Shown here in pieces: positions 1 to 10,526 of a DNA stretch of 59,239 nt. Position 1 is the first letter of the stretch, and each line of letters begins with the position of its first letter. Below the pieces are notes generated by a model that was not told the origin of the DNA, did not search any database, and saw nothing but the letters and a program-made list of their open reading frames with translations. The position numbers were made by a program, and so were the translations under genes. Source of the DNA: Methanomassiliicoccaceae archaeon (GTDB lineage: Archaea > Thermoplasmatota > Thermoplasmata > Methanomassiliicoccales > Methanomethylophilaceae); NCBI GenBank assembly GCA_003557905.1, contig PWNH01000089.1, positions 1 to 59,239 of the forward strand, written 5' to 3'.

Positions 1-41
1 ATCAAACTTAAATCGTTTAATCCGTTCTCAAACCGATACAA

Positions 42-2243
42 ATGACCAAGGTCTTCATAGGAGTCGCATGGCCCTACGCCAACGGTGTCATTCACCTCGG
101 CCATCTGGCCGGTTCATTGCTGCCGCCCGATATATTCAGACGATACAACCTGCTGAAGGGCAATGAGGTGATGATGGTCTCCGGCTCCGACCAGCACGGT
201 ACTCCCATCACCCTCAGTGCCGAGAAGCAGGGCGTGAGCCCCGAAGAGGTGGCCGAGCGTTTCCACACCATCAACAAGAAGGCCATCGAGGACATGGGCA
301 TAGACTTCTCATTGTTCACGAAGACCCATAACCAGCACCATGTGGAAGTGGTGCATGACATATTCAACGTGCTGAGGTCCAAAGGCCTCCTGTACACCAA
401 ACAGACCATGCAGTACTTCTGCGGTCACTGTGACCGTTTCCTTCCCGACCGTTATGTGGAGGGCAAATGTCCCAAGTGCGGCTGCCCCAACGCCCGCGCC
501 GACCAATGTGATGAATGCGGTACCACGTTCGAGGTCGGGGACCTGGAGGAGGGGGTATGTATCCATTGCCAGGGTTGCCCCGACATCAGGGAGACGGAGC
601 ACTTCTTCCTTAAGCTGAGTGAGTTCCAGGACCGTCTGCTCCGTTATCTGGACCATAAGGATGGTTGGAGGCCGAGCGTCAAGACCTTCACCAAGAACTG
701 GTTGGAAGGCGGATTGCAGGACCGTCCCATCACCCGTGACATGGATTGGGGGATACCCGTTCCAATGCCTGGTTGGGATGGGAAGGTGATATATGTCTGG
801 TTCGAGGCCGTCATAGGTTACCTTGCCGCATCGAAGGAGTATTCCAAGCATATCGGAAGGCCGGATCTGTGGGAGCAGTATTGGAAGGACGACGATTCCC
901 GCCATTATTATTTCCTGGGTAAGGACAACATACCATTCCACTCCATAATCTGGCCCGCCATCCTTATGGGCTATGGCGGCCTGCATCTCCCCGACGAGAT
1001 TCCGGCCAACGAATATCTCACCACAAAGGGCGGCAAACTGTCCAAGAGCAGAGGGACCTCGATAGACCTGCAGTCGGTGCTGCAGGAATACCATCCTGAC
1101 CTGATACGTTACTATCTATCGATAAACATGCCTGACCACCGCGACAGCGAGTTCTCATGGTCGGATTTCATGACCAAGGTCAACAACGAACTGGTCGCTG
1201 AACTTGGCAACTACTACCATCGCGTCCTGAGTTTCACACGTAAGAACTACGGCTCGATACCTCCCGCTTCAGATGAGGTCCTGAAGCCTGTGAGGGAGGA
1301 GATAGCGCGCTTCATCGAAGAGACGGCCTGCCTTTTGGATGAGTGTGATTTCAAGAAGGCTTTGAAGTCAGTCATGGAGTTGGCCCGCTACGGCAACCGT
1401 TATTTCGATTCTGTGAAACCGTGGGCCCTGCTGAAAGAGGACCGTGGAGCTTGCGGAGCCGTACTGCATGCGAACCTGGAGATAGTCAGGGCACTGGCGA
1501 TAATCAGCCACCCCTTCCTTCCCTTCTCCTCACAGACTATATGGGAGGATATGGGATTCGAGGGCAACGTCCTTGATGCTGGATGGGATGGATTCAAGAG
1601 GCCTTTGCCGTCCGGGCAGACACTCAACGATCCCACCCCCGTCTTCCGTAAAGTGGACATCCCCGAGGATGAGAATGCGGATGACGGTTTCTCCGACTTC
1701 AGAAAACTGGAGTTGAAGGTCGGTGAGATCCTCAGTGTCTGTGACCATCCTGATGCTGACAAACTCTACGTGATGACATTGGACACCGGGGAGGAGAGAC
1801 AGGTCGTCGCAGGTCTGAAGTCCCATTACACCCCCCAGCAGCTGCAGGGGAAGAAGGTCGTGGTGGTCTGCAACCTAAAACCCGCCAAGCTTCGCGGCGT
1901 GGAATCCAAGGGAATGGTCCTCGCCGCCGATGACGAGAAGATGGGAGGGGACAACGTCAGGCTGTTGACCCCGTCCGCGGACCTTGCCAACGGCAGTCGG
2001 GTGGATTGCGGGATGGACGTAAACGGTGGCAAGCTGGACTACAAGGAATTCCAGAAGGTGGATATGAAAGTGTTCAACATCACCGAGGGTCAGGAGGAGG
2101 TCGCTGGAGCCAAGCTAGATTGGCAATCAGCAGACGCCTCGGTGGTTATCGTGAGGGACGAACACCGGGCGGCAGTGCTGCGTAGCGGTGATGTGTTCAT
2201 CACGGTGGACGGGGAACTGCGTGATGGAGCCATGGTGCGATGA
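42..2243 (+). CDS. metG: Methionyl-tRNA synthetase with C-terminal tRNA-binding (EMAP-like) domain
   Basis: MTKVFIGVAWPYANGVIHLGHLAG N-terminus, KLSKSRG motif, zinc-knuckle cysteines, C-terminal FRKLELKVGEIL..HPDADKLY tRNA-binding domain. Confidence 0.97.
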   Translation: MTKVFIGVAWPYANGVIHLGHLAGSLLPPDIFRRYNLLKGNEVMMVSGSDQHGTPITLSAEKQGVSPEEVAERFHTINKKAIEDMGIDFSLFTKTHNQHHVEVVHDIFNVLRSKGLLYTKQTMQYFCGHCDRFLPDRYVEGKCPKCGCPNARADQCDECGTTFEVGDLEEGVCIHCQGCPDIRETEHFFLKLSEFQDRLLRYLDHKDGWRPSVKTFTKNWLEGGLQDRPITRDMDWGIPVPMPGWDGKVIYVWFEAVIGYLAASKEYSKHIGRPDLWEQYWKDDDSRHYYFLGKDNIPFHSIIWPAILMGYGGLHLPDEIPANEYLTTKGGKLSKSRGTSIDLQSVLQEYHPDLIRYYLSINMPDHRDSEFSWSDFMTKVNNELVAELGNYYHRVLSFTRKNYGSIPPASDEVLKPVREEIARFIEETACLLDECDFKKALKSVMELARYGNRYFDSVKPWALLKEDRGACGAVLHANLEIVRALAIISHPFLPFSSQTIWEDMGFEGNVLDAGWDGFKRPLPSGQTLNDPTPVFRKVDIPEDENADDGFSDFRKLELKVGEILSVCDHPDADKLYVMTLDTGEERQVVAGLKSHYTPQQLQGKKVVVVCNLKPAKLRGVESKGMVLAADDEKMGGDNVRLLTPSADLANGSRVDCGMDVNGGKLDYKEFQKVDMKVFNITEGQEEVAGAKLDWQSADASVVIVRDEHRAAVLRSGDVFITVDGELRDGAMVR

Positions 2244-2896
2244 AGGCCGATCTCCACGTCCACACCGACCATTCATCGGATGGGGTCTCAAGCGTCTCAG
2301 AGGTGCTGGAGGCGGCACGGTCCCTGGGCATGGGGTGCATAGCCATCACCGACCACAACACCATGGCCGGTTACCATGAGGCCAAACGATACTCAGACGG
2401 TATGATATTGGTTCCAGCGATGGAGGTTTCATCGGCCGATGGTCACATACTTGCTTATGGTTTGACCGAAGAGGTCGCCGCCGGCATGTCCGTCAAGGAG
2501 ACAGTGGCCGCCATCCATGCGGCCGGTGGGATCGCTGTCGCCGCCCACCCATACCGTACATGGTCCGGTCTGGGGGAATCCAACGTCATAGAGGATTTCG
2601 ATGCCATCGAGGTTCTCAACGGACGCTCTGCGGAGAAGGGGAACCGTTCCGCTCTCAACCTGGCAAGGAAGATGGGCAAACCGGTAACGGGCGGAAGCGA
2701 CGCCCACAAGATCGAGCAGATGGGTGACGCCTACAGCATACTTCCATCCGACTGCCAGAATGCGGATGACGTGATCGATGCGATCAAGCAGGGAAAGGTT
2801 TCCGTTGCCGGTGGGTCGCGTACGGCCATGGGAACCTTGAGATACGTCTACAAAGCGGTCAGCGAGTGGATCGGTCGCGGATTCAGACGTATGTGA
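2240..2896 (+). CDS. PHP-domain metal-dependent phosphoesterase
   Basis: DLHVHTDHSSDG, ITDHNTM, AAHPYR, GSDAHK motifs; ATGA overlap with metG stop. Confidence 0.9.
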   Translation: MKADLHVHTDHSSDGVSSVSEVLEAARSLGMGCIAITDHNTMAGYHEAKRYSDGMILVPAMEVSSADGHILAYGLTEEVAAGMSVKETVAAIHAAGGIAVAAHPYRTWSGLGESNVIEDFDAIEVLNGRSAEKGNRSALNLARKMGKPVTGGSDAHKIEQMGDAYSILPSDCQNADDVIDAIKQGKVSVAGGSRTAMGTLRYVYKAVSEWIGRGFRRM

Positions 2897-4816
2897 TCAC
2901 ATCTGGAAGTCATCGTCCCGGAAACTTGTGGCGGGACATGGTCCATCGGTACATTTTTCGCAACCGTCGCATTCACCGGAAAGATAGACCCTGCCTCCAC
3001 GGAGCTCCAGGCTGCCACGGGGACAACGGGCGATGCACAGTGAGCAACCCACGCATTCTTCGGACCGCAGGACCAGTTCCTGCATCCTCTTAGCCTTCTT
3101 TCTTATGGACCCCTCGCTCGGTCCCTTGGAGGTGATGACGCCTTCATCATAGACCGTGACATCATCGACGGTTATCCATCCGTCCTCCTCATTGAATTCC
3201 ACATCACCCATCATGGCGGCCAGGTTGGCCAGCCTGTCGATGTCTATGCTGCGGGAGAAAGCACCCTCTATGCTGAAACCAAGCACACAGGGGCTGACAC
3301 CTTCCTGAAGCCTCATCTCCAAACGCCCCTCGCCCTCCAACGGGACTCCTCTGCGCAATGAACCGAGGTCCTTCCCCGTGAGCGTCTCCAACTCCTCACG
3401 GATGGATTGCGGGACCTTCTTCCAACGCCAGAGCGCATACTCCTCCCATTCCTCAGGAAGACCACGGGAGATCCTGTGCTGCCGGAGACAATCACTCCAC
3501 TGCCCGTAACGCGAACTCTCCCCTTTGACGATCTCCAATTCAGCCATATCGGAAGCGGGGCAGAGGAAACAACCGATACGGTCCAATCCGCGTCGGTACC
3601 AGGGGTTGAAATCCTCCCCTTTTGAGAGTATGTACATCCATACGTGTAAGGCGTTCCATTCCTGTATGGGTGAAGCCCCGATCTGTCCTGGGGTCCAAGG
3701 GTTCCTCCATGTTCGGGACTTGGCGCGGCGGGCCTCGGATTCGTACCGTCTCTGTCCGATGAACGACAGTACACCATCGGGGAAATTGCGCATTATCGCA
3801 CCCACCGTCGGACCCAGCTTGTTGGTCTTGCAACACCAGCGATAATCCTTGGCCGGAGGGCCGAAATGAGGCAGGTTCCCAAAGAACGCATCAACGGGCG
3901 CGGACTCTATGATAAGGTCCAATCCATGTCTTTCCGCGACCTCCTTCACATGTTCCACAGTCTCATCGAACTCCAACCCGGTGTCAACGAATAGTATGGG
4001 AAGCCTCTGCCCTGCATCCATGGTAAGTAGGAGGGTGGCAAGGCTGTCCTTGCCCCCTGAGAAGGATACGATTGCCGGGAGGTCATGGGCCGCCATAGCG
4101 TCCTTTATGAAACCTGTGGCCTCGGCCACCCATCTCCCAAGGACCTCGGCGTTGGCCGTCAACACATCATCCCATGACGGCGTCTGCTTTACAACCGGGA
4201 TCTGGACGTCCTTCGTCCATTTGGTCTTCACGGCCAGCCCCTTGTCGGCGGACACCATCTCATCCGACTCCATGCGCGCTAGACCGGTGGCGATGGCTTC
4301 GCCGTCTGCCACCACTATGACCTCGTCGCCTTTGGCAATGGAGTCAGAAGCACCGATGACGCCGGGAGCCATCAGGTTCTTCCCCTCGCGTATGAATGGT
4401 AGAGCACCCATGTCAGAGATAACCATCCCTCTGGACATCACGGGTGCTATCCTCTTCGCCCCCTGCATCCGGTTGATGAACACATAACCCTTACCAAGGT
4501 CATAGCGCAATGCGCCCAGTACCACTCCGTCCGCTATCACCTCATCCATGCGGTCCAGTGCTGGGACTCTGTTGAGAAGAACGACCCGCCCCTCCGGTAT
4601 CAATGCGAGACCGGTACCCTTTCCGAACTGCCTGTCGACGACCTCTCTGATATGCAGGATGTCCCTCTCAAAGGCGGGGCGCACGTCAGAAGGAGGTGTC
4701 ACCTCCACCTCTCGGGTGTCCATGCCGCAAACTGGGCAGTCCTTTCTCTCCAGCAAGGGCAGGTTGCAATCATCGCACCAACGCAGGTGGTTCTTCCCCA
4801 GTCTGACGGCGGCCAT
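2897..4816 (-). CDS. Multi-domain PP-loop (PAPS reductase-like) protein: N-terminal zinc ribbon, PUA-like region, SGGKDS PP-loop, C-terminal ferredoxin-type cysteines
   Basis: CDDC..CPVC N-terminus; SFSGGKDSLATLLL; WCCKTNKLGP; CVGCSLCIARCP and CDGCEKCTDGPC C-terminus. Confidence 0.88.
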   Translation of the reverse strand: MAAVRLGKNHLRWCDDCNLPLLERKDCPVCGMDTREVEVTPPSDVRPAFERDILHIREVVDRQFGKGTGLALIPEGRVVLLNRVPALDRMDEVIADGVVLGALRYDLGKGYVFINRMQGAKRIAPVMSRGMVISDMGALPFIREGKNLMAPGVIGASDSIAKGDEVIVVADGEAIATGLARMESDEMVSADKGLAVKTKWTKDVQIPVVKQTPSWDDVLTANAEVLGRWVAEATGFIKDAMAAHDLPAIVSFSGGKDSLATLLLTMDAGQRLPILFVDTGLEFDETVEHVKEVAERHGLDLIIESAPVDAFFGNLPHFGPPAKDYRWCCKTNKLGPTVGAIMRNFPDGVLSFIGQRRYESEARRAKSRTWRNPWTPGQIGASPIQEWNALHVWMYILSKGEDFNPWYRRGLDRIGCFLCPASDMAELEIVKGESSRYGQWSDCLRQHRISRGLPEEWEEYALWRWKKVPQSIREELETLTGKDLGSLRRGVPLEGEGRLEMRLQEGVSPCVLGFSIEGAFSRSIDIDRLANLAAMMGDVEFNEEDGWITVDDVTVYDEGVITSKGPSEGSIRKKAKRMQELVLRSEECVGCSLCIARCPRGSLELRGGRVYLSGECDGCEKCTDGPCPATSFRDDDFQM

Positions 4817-5093
4817 TATGCCTTGGACAGTTAACGTTTATTTAAGCTTGGCGTAGATGCCACAATCATATGTTACGGGTTCATTCCTGAGATCCGTTGT
4901 CATCATTTTTGTTCATCTATCTGCGATCAATGGATCTGGAACATCCCAAAGTGATACGGACATAGGCGAACCCGTCATTCCGCAACGATCGAATCAGTCG
5001 TCTTCCAGTATTATTTTTGTATGCTGCCCGGGTCGGTCCATTTGTTCCTTGAAAGTTTCCCAGTAGATAGCTAACATTTTAAGTAATAGCATT

Positions 5094-5122
5094 GTAATTC
5101 AAAATTATTTGAAATACATTAC
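5094..5122. promoter_or_regulatory. Dyad upstream of acr3 (TTCAAA-ATTA-TTTGAA nested between GTAAT and ATTAC)
   Basis: Inverted repeat read directly, about 33 nt upstream of the acr3 start codon. Confidence 0.4.
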
Positions 5123-5154
5123 CCGATCGAAGTATGGAATACTGAGGTGTATGA

Positions 5155-6219
5155 ATGGCTGATAAGGAATACAATCTGGGGTTGTTCCAGAAGTATCTGA
5201 CTGTATGGGTGCTGCTGGGAATTCTGACGGGTGTGGCGTTGGGAAGACTGATACCCGGGGCCGCTGAGTACCTGTCTTCGATCCAGGTAGCTCAGGTGAA
5301 CCTGCCCATTGCGGTACTGCTGTTCGCAATGATGTACCCCATAATGCTGCAGATAGATTTCAGGGAGGTGAAGAATGCGGTCAAGGCGCCCAAGCCCGTA
5401 CTTCTGACGCTTGTTATCAATTGGGGCATCAAGCCATTCACGATGTTCGCATTCGCCTGGCTTTTCTTCCAGGTCATCTGGGCCCCATATCTCGATCCCG
5501 GTTTGGCGAATGAATACATGGCAGGGATGATATTGTTGGGGATAGCCCCTTGCACCGCCATGGTGCTGGTATTCAGCTACCTTGCCCGTGGCCTCATGGG
5601 TTTGACCCTTGTCCTGGTGGCCATCAACTCCTTGACGATGCTGATACTGTATGCCCCGCTGGGCAACTTCCTGCTCGATGTCGGCGGCATATCGATACCG
5701 TTCGAGACGATTTTCTTCAGTGTCATGCTGTACGTCGGCGTCTCCCTGGTCGCCGGATACATAACCAGGACACAATTGATACGACGCCGTGGTATACAAT
5801 GGTATGAGACCAGTTTCCTGAAGCCGATGGGCACCATTTCAATGGCCGCCCTGATCCTCACCCTGGTCTACATATTCATGCTGCAGGGCGACGTCATAAT
5901 AGAGAACCCCTTGTCGGTGGGGATGGTGGCCTTGCCTTTGACGCTTCAGATAATCCTCATCTTCGCAGTCGGTCTAGGGCTCTCAAAGGTTCTCAAGCTG
6001 ACTTATGAGGAGGCGGCTCCGGTATCGTTGATAGGAACAAGCAATCACTTCGAAGTGGCGATAGCCACTGCGGTGATGGTGTTCGGCATCAGCAGCGGCG
6101 CCGCATTGGCAACCGTCGTCGGTGTCCTCATCGAGGTTCCGATAATGCTTCTGCTGGTGACGATCCTGTTGCGCTATAGGGAAAGATTCCCAAGAATGGT
6201 CGACCACGAGGCGTCGTAG
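5155..6219 (+). CDS. Acr3-family arsenite efflux permease
   Basis: 10-TM-like hydrophobic pattern, GIAPCTAMVLVFSYLARG motif containing the conserved Cys, SNHFEVAIATAV motif. Confidence 0.92.
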   Translation: MADKEYNLGLFQKYLTVWVLLGILTGVALGRLIPGAAEYLSSIQVAQVNLPIAVLLFAMMYPIMLQIDFREVKNAVKAPKPVLLTLVINWGIKPFTMFAFAWLFFQVIWAPYLDPGLANEYMAGMILLGIAPCTAMVLVFSYLARGLMGLTLVLVAINSLTMLILYAPLGNFLLDVGGISIPFETIFFSVMLYVGVSLVAGYITRTQLIRRRGIQWYETSFLKPMGTISMAALILTLVYIFMLQGDVIIENPLSVGMVALPLTLQIILIFAVGLGLSKVLKLTYEEAAPVSLIGTSNHFEVAIATAVMVFGISSGAALATVVGVLIEVPIMLLLVTILLRYRERFPRMVDHEAS

Positions 6220-6225
6220 GCAGAA

Positions 6226-7065
6226 TCAAAGCATGGATCCGTGCAGCAAGAGGTCCACCCTGGCCTGGTGGACCTCATTTTCAATCTTCCTCTGCAACAC
6301 AGGATCATGGAAGGTCTTGAAGTCCAGACCCTTGTACTGAACGTCCATCAGGATGAGGTTTCCAGGGTCCGCCAGACCGAACTGCAGGTCCTCCCCTGCC
6401 AATGCACGTTCCACATCCTCGATCGGCACCTTCCCTCTACCCACGCCCTCTATGGCCGCAACCATCCGTCTTATCATGTTCCATAGGAACCTCTGAGCAT
6501 GGAAATCCAATGACAACACATCACCCTCACGAATCTCGATGGAAAGAAGGTCGATGATGGTGCCGCGACCCTCATCACGGCAGAAACGGCGGAAATCATG
6601 CACACCTTGGAAGAGAGCGGCGACCGCGCGCATCCTCTCCACATCAATGTCATTTTTTGGCAGGATGTACCGGTAGTGTCGACGATCGGCATAACGGATG
6701 TTACGTCCTTGGTCGATTTCCGCCACAGAGAGGAAATGGACACGCTCACAAACCGCGTTAAGGGCTCGAAGGAGGGATGCATCGTCGGAGATGCTGGTGT
6801 TGAAAGCCATCACGTTGCCTAGGGCGCTAACGCCCGCATCAGTCCGACTGGCGGCCTTCAAGCCATGGTCCGATTCGCCGTTTGTGGGGGATATGGTCTC
6901 CAATGCCCTGATGATGTCTCCTTCGACAGTCCTCCTTCCTGGTTGTCTCTGTGACCCATGGAACCCTCCACCGCGGTAGGCGATCTTGACGGCCACCCTT
7001 CTGCACGATGGTGTGTCGGGCCTGCCGATGTTGTGATTATCGAAATCCACAATCCTGCAGAACAA
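6226..7065 (-). CDS. truA: tRNA pseudouridine synthase A
   Basis: KIAYRGGGFHGSQRQP..RTVEG, ASRTDAGVSALGNV catalytic Asp motif, FLWNMIRRMV. Confidence 0.95.
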   Translation of the reverse strand: MFCRIVDFDNHNIGRPDTPSCRRVAVKIAYRGGGFHGSQRQPGRRTVEGDIIRALETISPTNGESDHGLKAASRTDAGVSALGNVMAFNTSISDDASLLRALNAVCERVHFLSVAEIDQGRNIRYADRRHYRYILPKNDIDVERMRAVAALFQGVHDFRRFCRDEGRGTIIDLLSIEIREGDVLSLDFHAQRFLWNMIRRMVAAIEGVGRGKVPIEDVERALAGEDLQFGLADPGNLILMDVQYKGLDFKTFHDPVLQRKIENEVHQARVDLLLHGSML

Positions 7066-7110
7066 AGGACTTTTAAATAATGTCCTGAATTATGTAGGCA
7101 TTCTGAAGGA

Positions 7111-8319
7111 ATGGGTTATATGAAGGCATCCAGGCGCTCAATGAAGATGTATTACGCCATCAGACAGGTGACCATCCCCGCTGACGAGATGGAGAGCAAG
7201 GGTGCAGAGGTCATCAGGATGAACATCGGCGATCCCAACAAATGGGACTTCGAGACGCCTGAGTACTTCAAGGCCGCGTTACGTGAGGCCGTGGACATGG
7301 TCGATAACGGATACGGTGACTCACAGGGAAGTCTGGAGTTGCGTCAGGCCATCGTCGACCGGGAGTTCGAGAAGCACGGTGCCAGGATAAGATCCGAAGA
7401 CGTCATTGTGACCAACGGTGTGAGCGAATCGGTACAGGTCATCCTCGGAGCCATGCTGGAAGCCGGTGACGAGGTGCTCGTCCCCGGTCCAGGATATCCT
7501 TCTTACACACAGTACATCGGATTCTTCGATGGAGTACCTGTCCCCTACGAGCAGGTCGAGGAGAATGATTGGCAGCCGGACATAGACATGATGAGGGCCC
7601 GCATCAATGAGAAGACGAAGGGCATAGTCGTCATCAACCCCAACAATCCCACCGGTGCGGTGTATCCGGAGAAGGCTGTCAAGGAGATAGCCAATCTGGC
7701 CGCCGAGTATGATATACCGATCCTTTCCGATGAGATATACGATAAGATAACCTTCGACACGCCATTCTATTCGTTCTCCCGTACCCCGTCGGACGTCAAG
7801 AAGATAATAATGAACGGGTTCTCAAAGGTAAACCTGATGCCCGGATGGAGGGTGGGTTACAGTTATTTCATGGACGAATCGGGAGAACTCGATGAACTTT
7901 TCGAGGGCGTCATGCGCCAACTCCGGGCCCGTCTATGCCCCAACGTTCCCTGCCAATGGGCGGCCAGGGCGTCTCTGCAAGGGCCGCAGGATTACATCAA
8001 GGAACTGAACGCAAAACTATCCAGCAGGGCGGATTATTCCTATAAGCGACTCAATGAGATCCCCGGGATATCAACGCGCCGGGCCAAGGGGTCAATGTTC
8101 ATGTTCCCCAATGTGGAGGCCGATCTGTGGAAGACCGACATGGACTTCATACTCGATGTCCTTTGGAACACCGGTGTGTTGTTCGTCCCTGGTACCGGGT
8201 TCTGTGAGGAGTTCGGACAGCATCACTTCCGTACGATAATACTGCCGGACATCCCCATCCTGGAGAAGGCCTACGACAAGCTGGAGACCTTCATGGTCGG
8301 TAAGCTGAAGAAGGCGTGA
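7111..8319 (+). CDS. Class I/II pyridoxal-phosphate aminotransferase
   Basis: NPNNPTGAVYP, SDEIYDKITF, GFSKVNLMPGWRVGY (PLP Lys) motifs. Confidence 0.93.
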   Translation: MGYMKASRRSMKMYYAIRQVTIPADEMESKGAEVIRMNIGDPNKWDFETPEYFKAALREAVDMVDNGYGDSQGSLELRQAIVDREFEKHGARIRSEDVIVTNGVSESVQVILGAMLEAGDEVLVPGPGYPSYTQYIGFFDGVPVPYEQVEENDWQPDIDMMRARINEKTKGIVVINPNNPTGAVYPEKAVKEIANLAAEYDIPILSDEIYDKITFDTPFYSFSRTPSDVKKIIMNGFSKVNLMPGWRVGYSYFMDESGELDELFEGVMRQLRARLCPNVPCQWAARASLQGPQDYIKELNAKLSSRADYSYKRLNEIPGISTRRAKGSMFMFPNVEADLWKTDMDFILDVLWNTGVLFVPGTGFCEEFGQHHFRTIILPDIPILEKAYDKLETFMVGKLKKA

Positions 8320-8332
8320 AAGGGTTTGGTGC

Positions 8333-8743
8333 CTACTCCAGGCGTTTCAGCATCTTGATGGCCGCGTCGACAGCGTCGCGTCCCTTCTCGATGCGCTTCT
8401 CAGCCTGCAGACGGGTCATCCCCGGACCGGTGATGCCCAGTGACACGGGTTTACCGAATTCCAGGGCCAGGTCGGCGATCTTCCTCGATGCGTGACCGGC
8501 AACGATGTCGTCATGCTTGGTCTCACCCTCGATGACCGTACCCAGGGTGACCACGGCATCGATATCATCCATCTGCAGAAGCTTCTTGATAGCCAGGGGC
8601 ATGTCGAAGACGCCCGGGACGTAGATGGTCTTCACTATCTCCGCGTCCAGGAACTCCACCTGTGACTTCGCCCTCTCCATCATCATAGAGGTGATGTCGA
8701 AGTTGAACTCCGCCACCACAAATCCCAATCTGTATCTTTTCAT
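8333..8743 (-). CDS. ribH: 6,7-dimethyl-8-ribityllumazine synthase
   Basis: [38 protein letters not shown] motifs; position in rib cluster. Confidence 0.94.
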   Translation of the reverse strand: MKRYRLGFVVAEFNFDITSMMMERAKSQVEFLDAEIVKTIYVPGVFDMPLAIKKLLQMDDIDAVVTLGTVIEGETKHDDIVAGHASRKIADLALEFGKPVSLGITGPGMTRLQAEKRIEKGRDAVDAAIKMLKRLE

Positions 8744-8755
8744 ATCATCTCCTCC

Positions 8756-9650
<895 letters not shown>

Positions 9651-9662
9651 TCACAACCCTCC

Positions 9663-10349
9663 TCAATGTTTGGCCCAGGCTTCGATGACATCCTTGCCTT
9701 CCAAGAACACCAGGCCGTTACGTTCAGCGTAATCGATCGCCTCCTCCTTGGATAAAGCTTCCCCATCGTCGCCCATCATCTCACATATGGTTGCGGACGG
9801 TATGAGGCCGGCCATCATCGTCAGGACGGTGCTCATCTCGGTGTGACCTTTACGTGTGCTAAGGAGTTCCTCACTGGTACGAAGAAGGTGTACGTGGCCG
9901 GGAGCACGGAAATGCTTTCCGAACTCATCCCTCTTACCGGAAGCATCACTGTCAGAACCTGCGATCTTAGCCAATTCCACGATCGTCAACGCCCGGTCGC
10001 GGTCGGTTATGCCGGTGTAGGTGTCACGATGGTTGATCGTGATCGAGAAAGCCGATTTTGTGTCATAGGGTATGTCGAAAGGTGTGAGTCCGGTCATTGA
10101 CGGGTAATCCTTGGATGCAATCGCGAACAGGTCTGCCAGGAATGGAAGTCCAAGCTCTTCGGCCAAAGGTCCATGCAGGGTGGTGCATATCAGACCGCCC
10201 CCATCTTTACGCATGGTCCGTATGTGTAAGTGGTCCACGAACTGTGATCCCACTACCATGTCAGTCTCCCTCTCCCGGTCGTCAAAGTCATAGACCAGGA
10301 CCATCTTCCCATTTTTAAGGTCGTTCAGGGCTTTTTCGATGATGTCCAT
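9663..10349 (-). CDS. ribB: 3,4-dihydroxy-2-butanone 4-phosphate synthase
   Basis: VYDFDDRERETDMVV, PGHVHLLR, RKGHTEMSTVLTMMAGL motifs. Confidence 0.95.
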   Translation of the reverse strand: MDIIEKALNDLKNGKMVLVYDFDDRERETDMVVGSQFVDHLHIRTMRKDGGGLICTTLHGPLAEELGLPFLADLFAIASKDYPSMTGLTPFDIPYDTKSAFSITINHRDTYTGITDRDRALTIVELAKIAGSDSDASGKRDEFGKHFRAPGHVHLLRTSEELLSTRKGHTEMSTVLTMMAGLIPSATICEMMGDDGEALSKEEAIDYAERNGLVFLEGKDVIEAWAKH

Positions 10350-10526
10350 CGTAATCTCCGTCCCATCTGAGTCTTTTTGCTCTGGATGAATGCTAACGAC
10401 ATCGGACCGAGGTTAAAATATCTTTACTCTACTACCAAACTTTAGAACGTTTTCAAACCGATATACTGGCATAATGATTTTGATTGGATATAATATTTAT
10501 ATGAATAATACTATCACATAGATATC

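Noticed and set aside
309-1094. 261-aa minus-strand ORF inside metG
   Set aside because: Shadow ORF antisense to a clearly identified gene; no recognisable motifs.
5119-5799. 226-aa minus-strand ORF antisense to acr3
   Set aside because: His/Gln/Tyr-rich translation typical of antisense to a membrane-protein gene; not supported.
5155-6219. Possible pyrrolysine (TAG) readthrough at genes ending in TAG such as acr3
   Set aside because: Several genes here end in TAG with no homologous-looking sequence after the stop; no evidence for readthrough.
10350-10526. FMN riboswitch upstream of the rib cluster
   Set aside because: No FMN aptamer-like conserved boxes seen; archaeal rib genes are not usually controlled this way.
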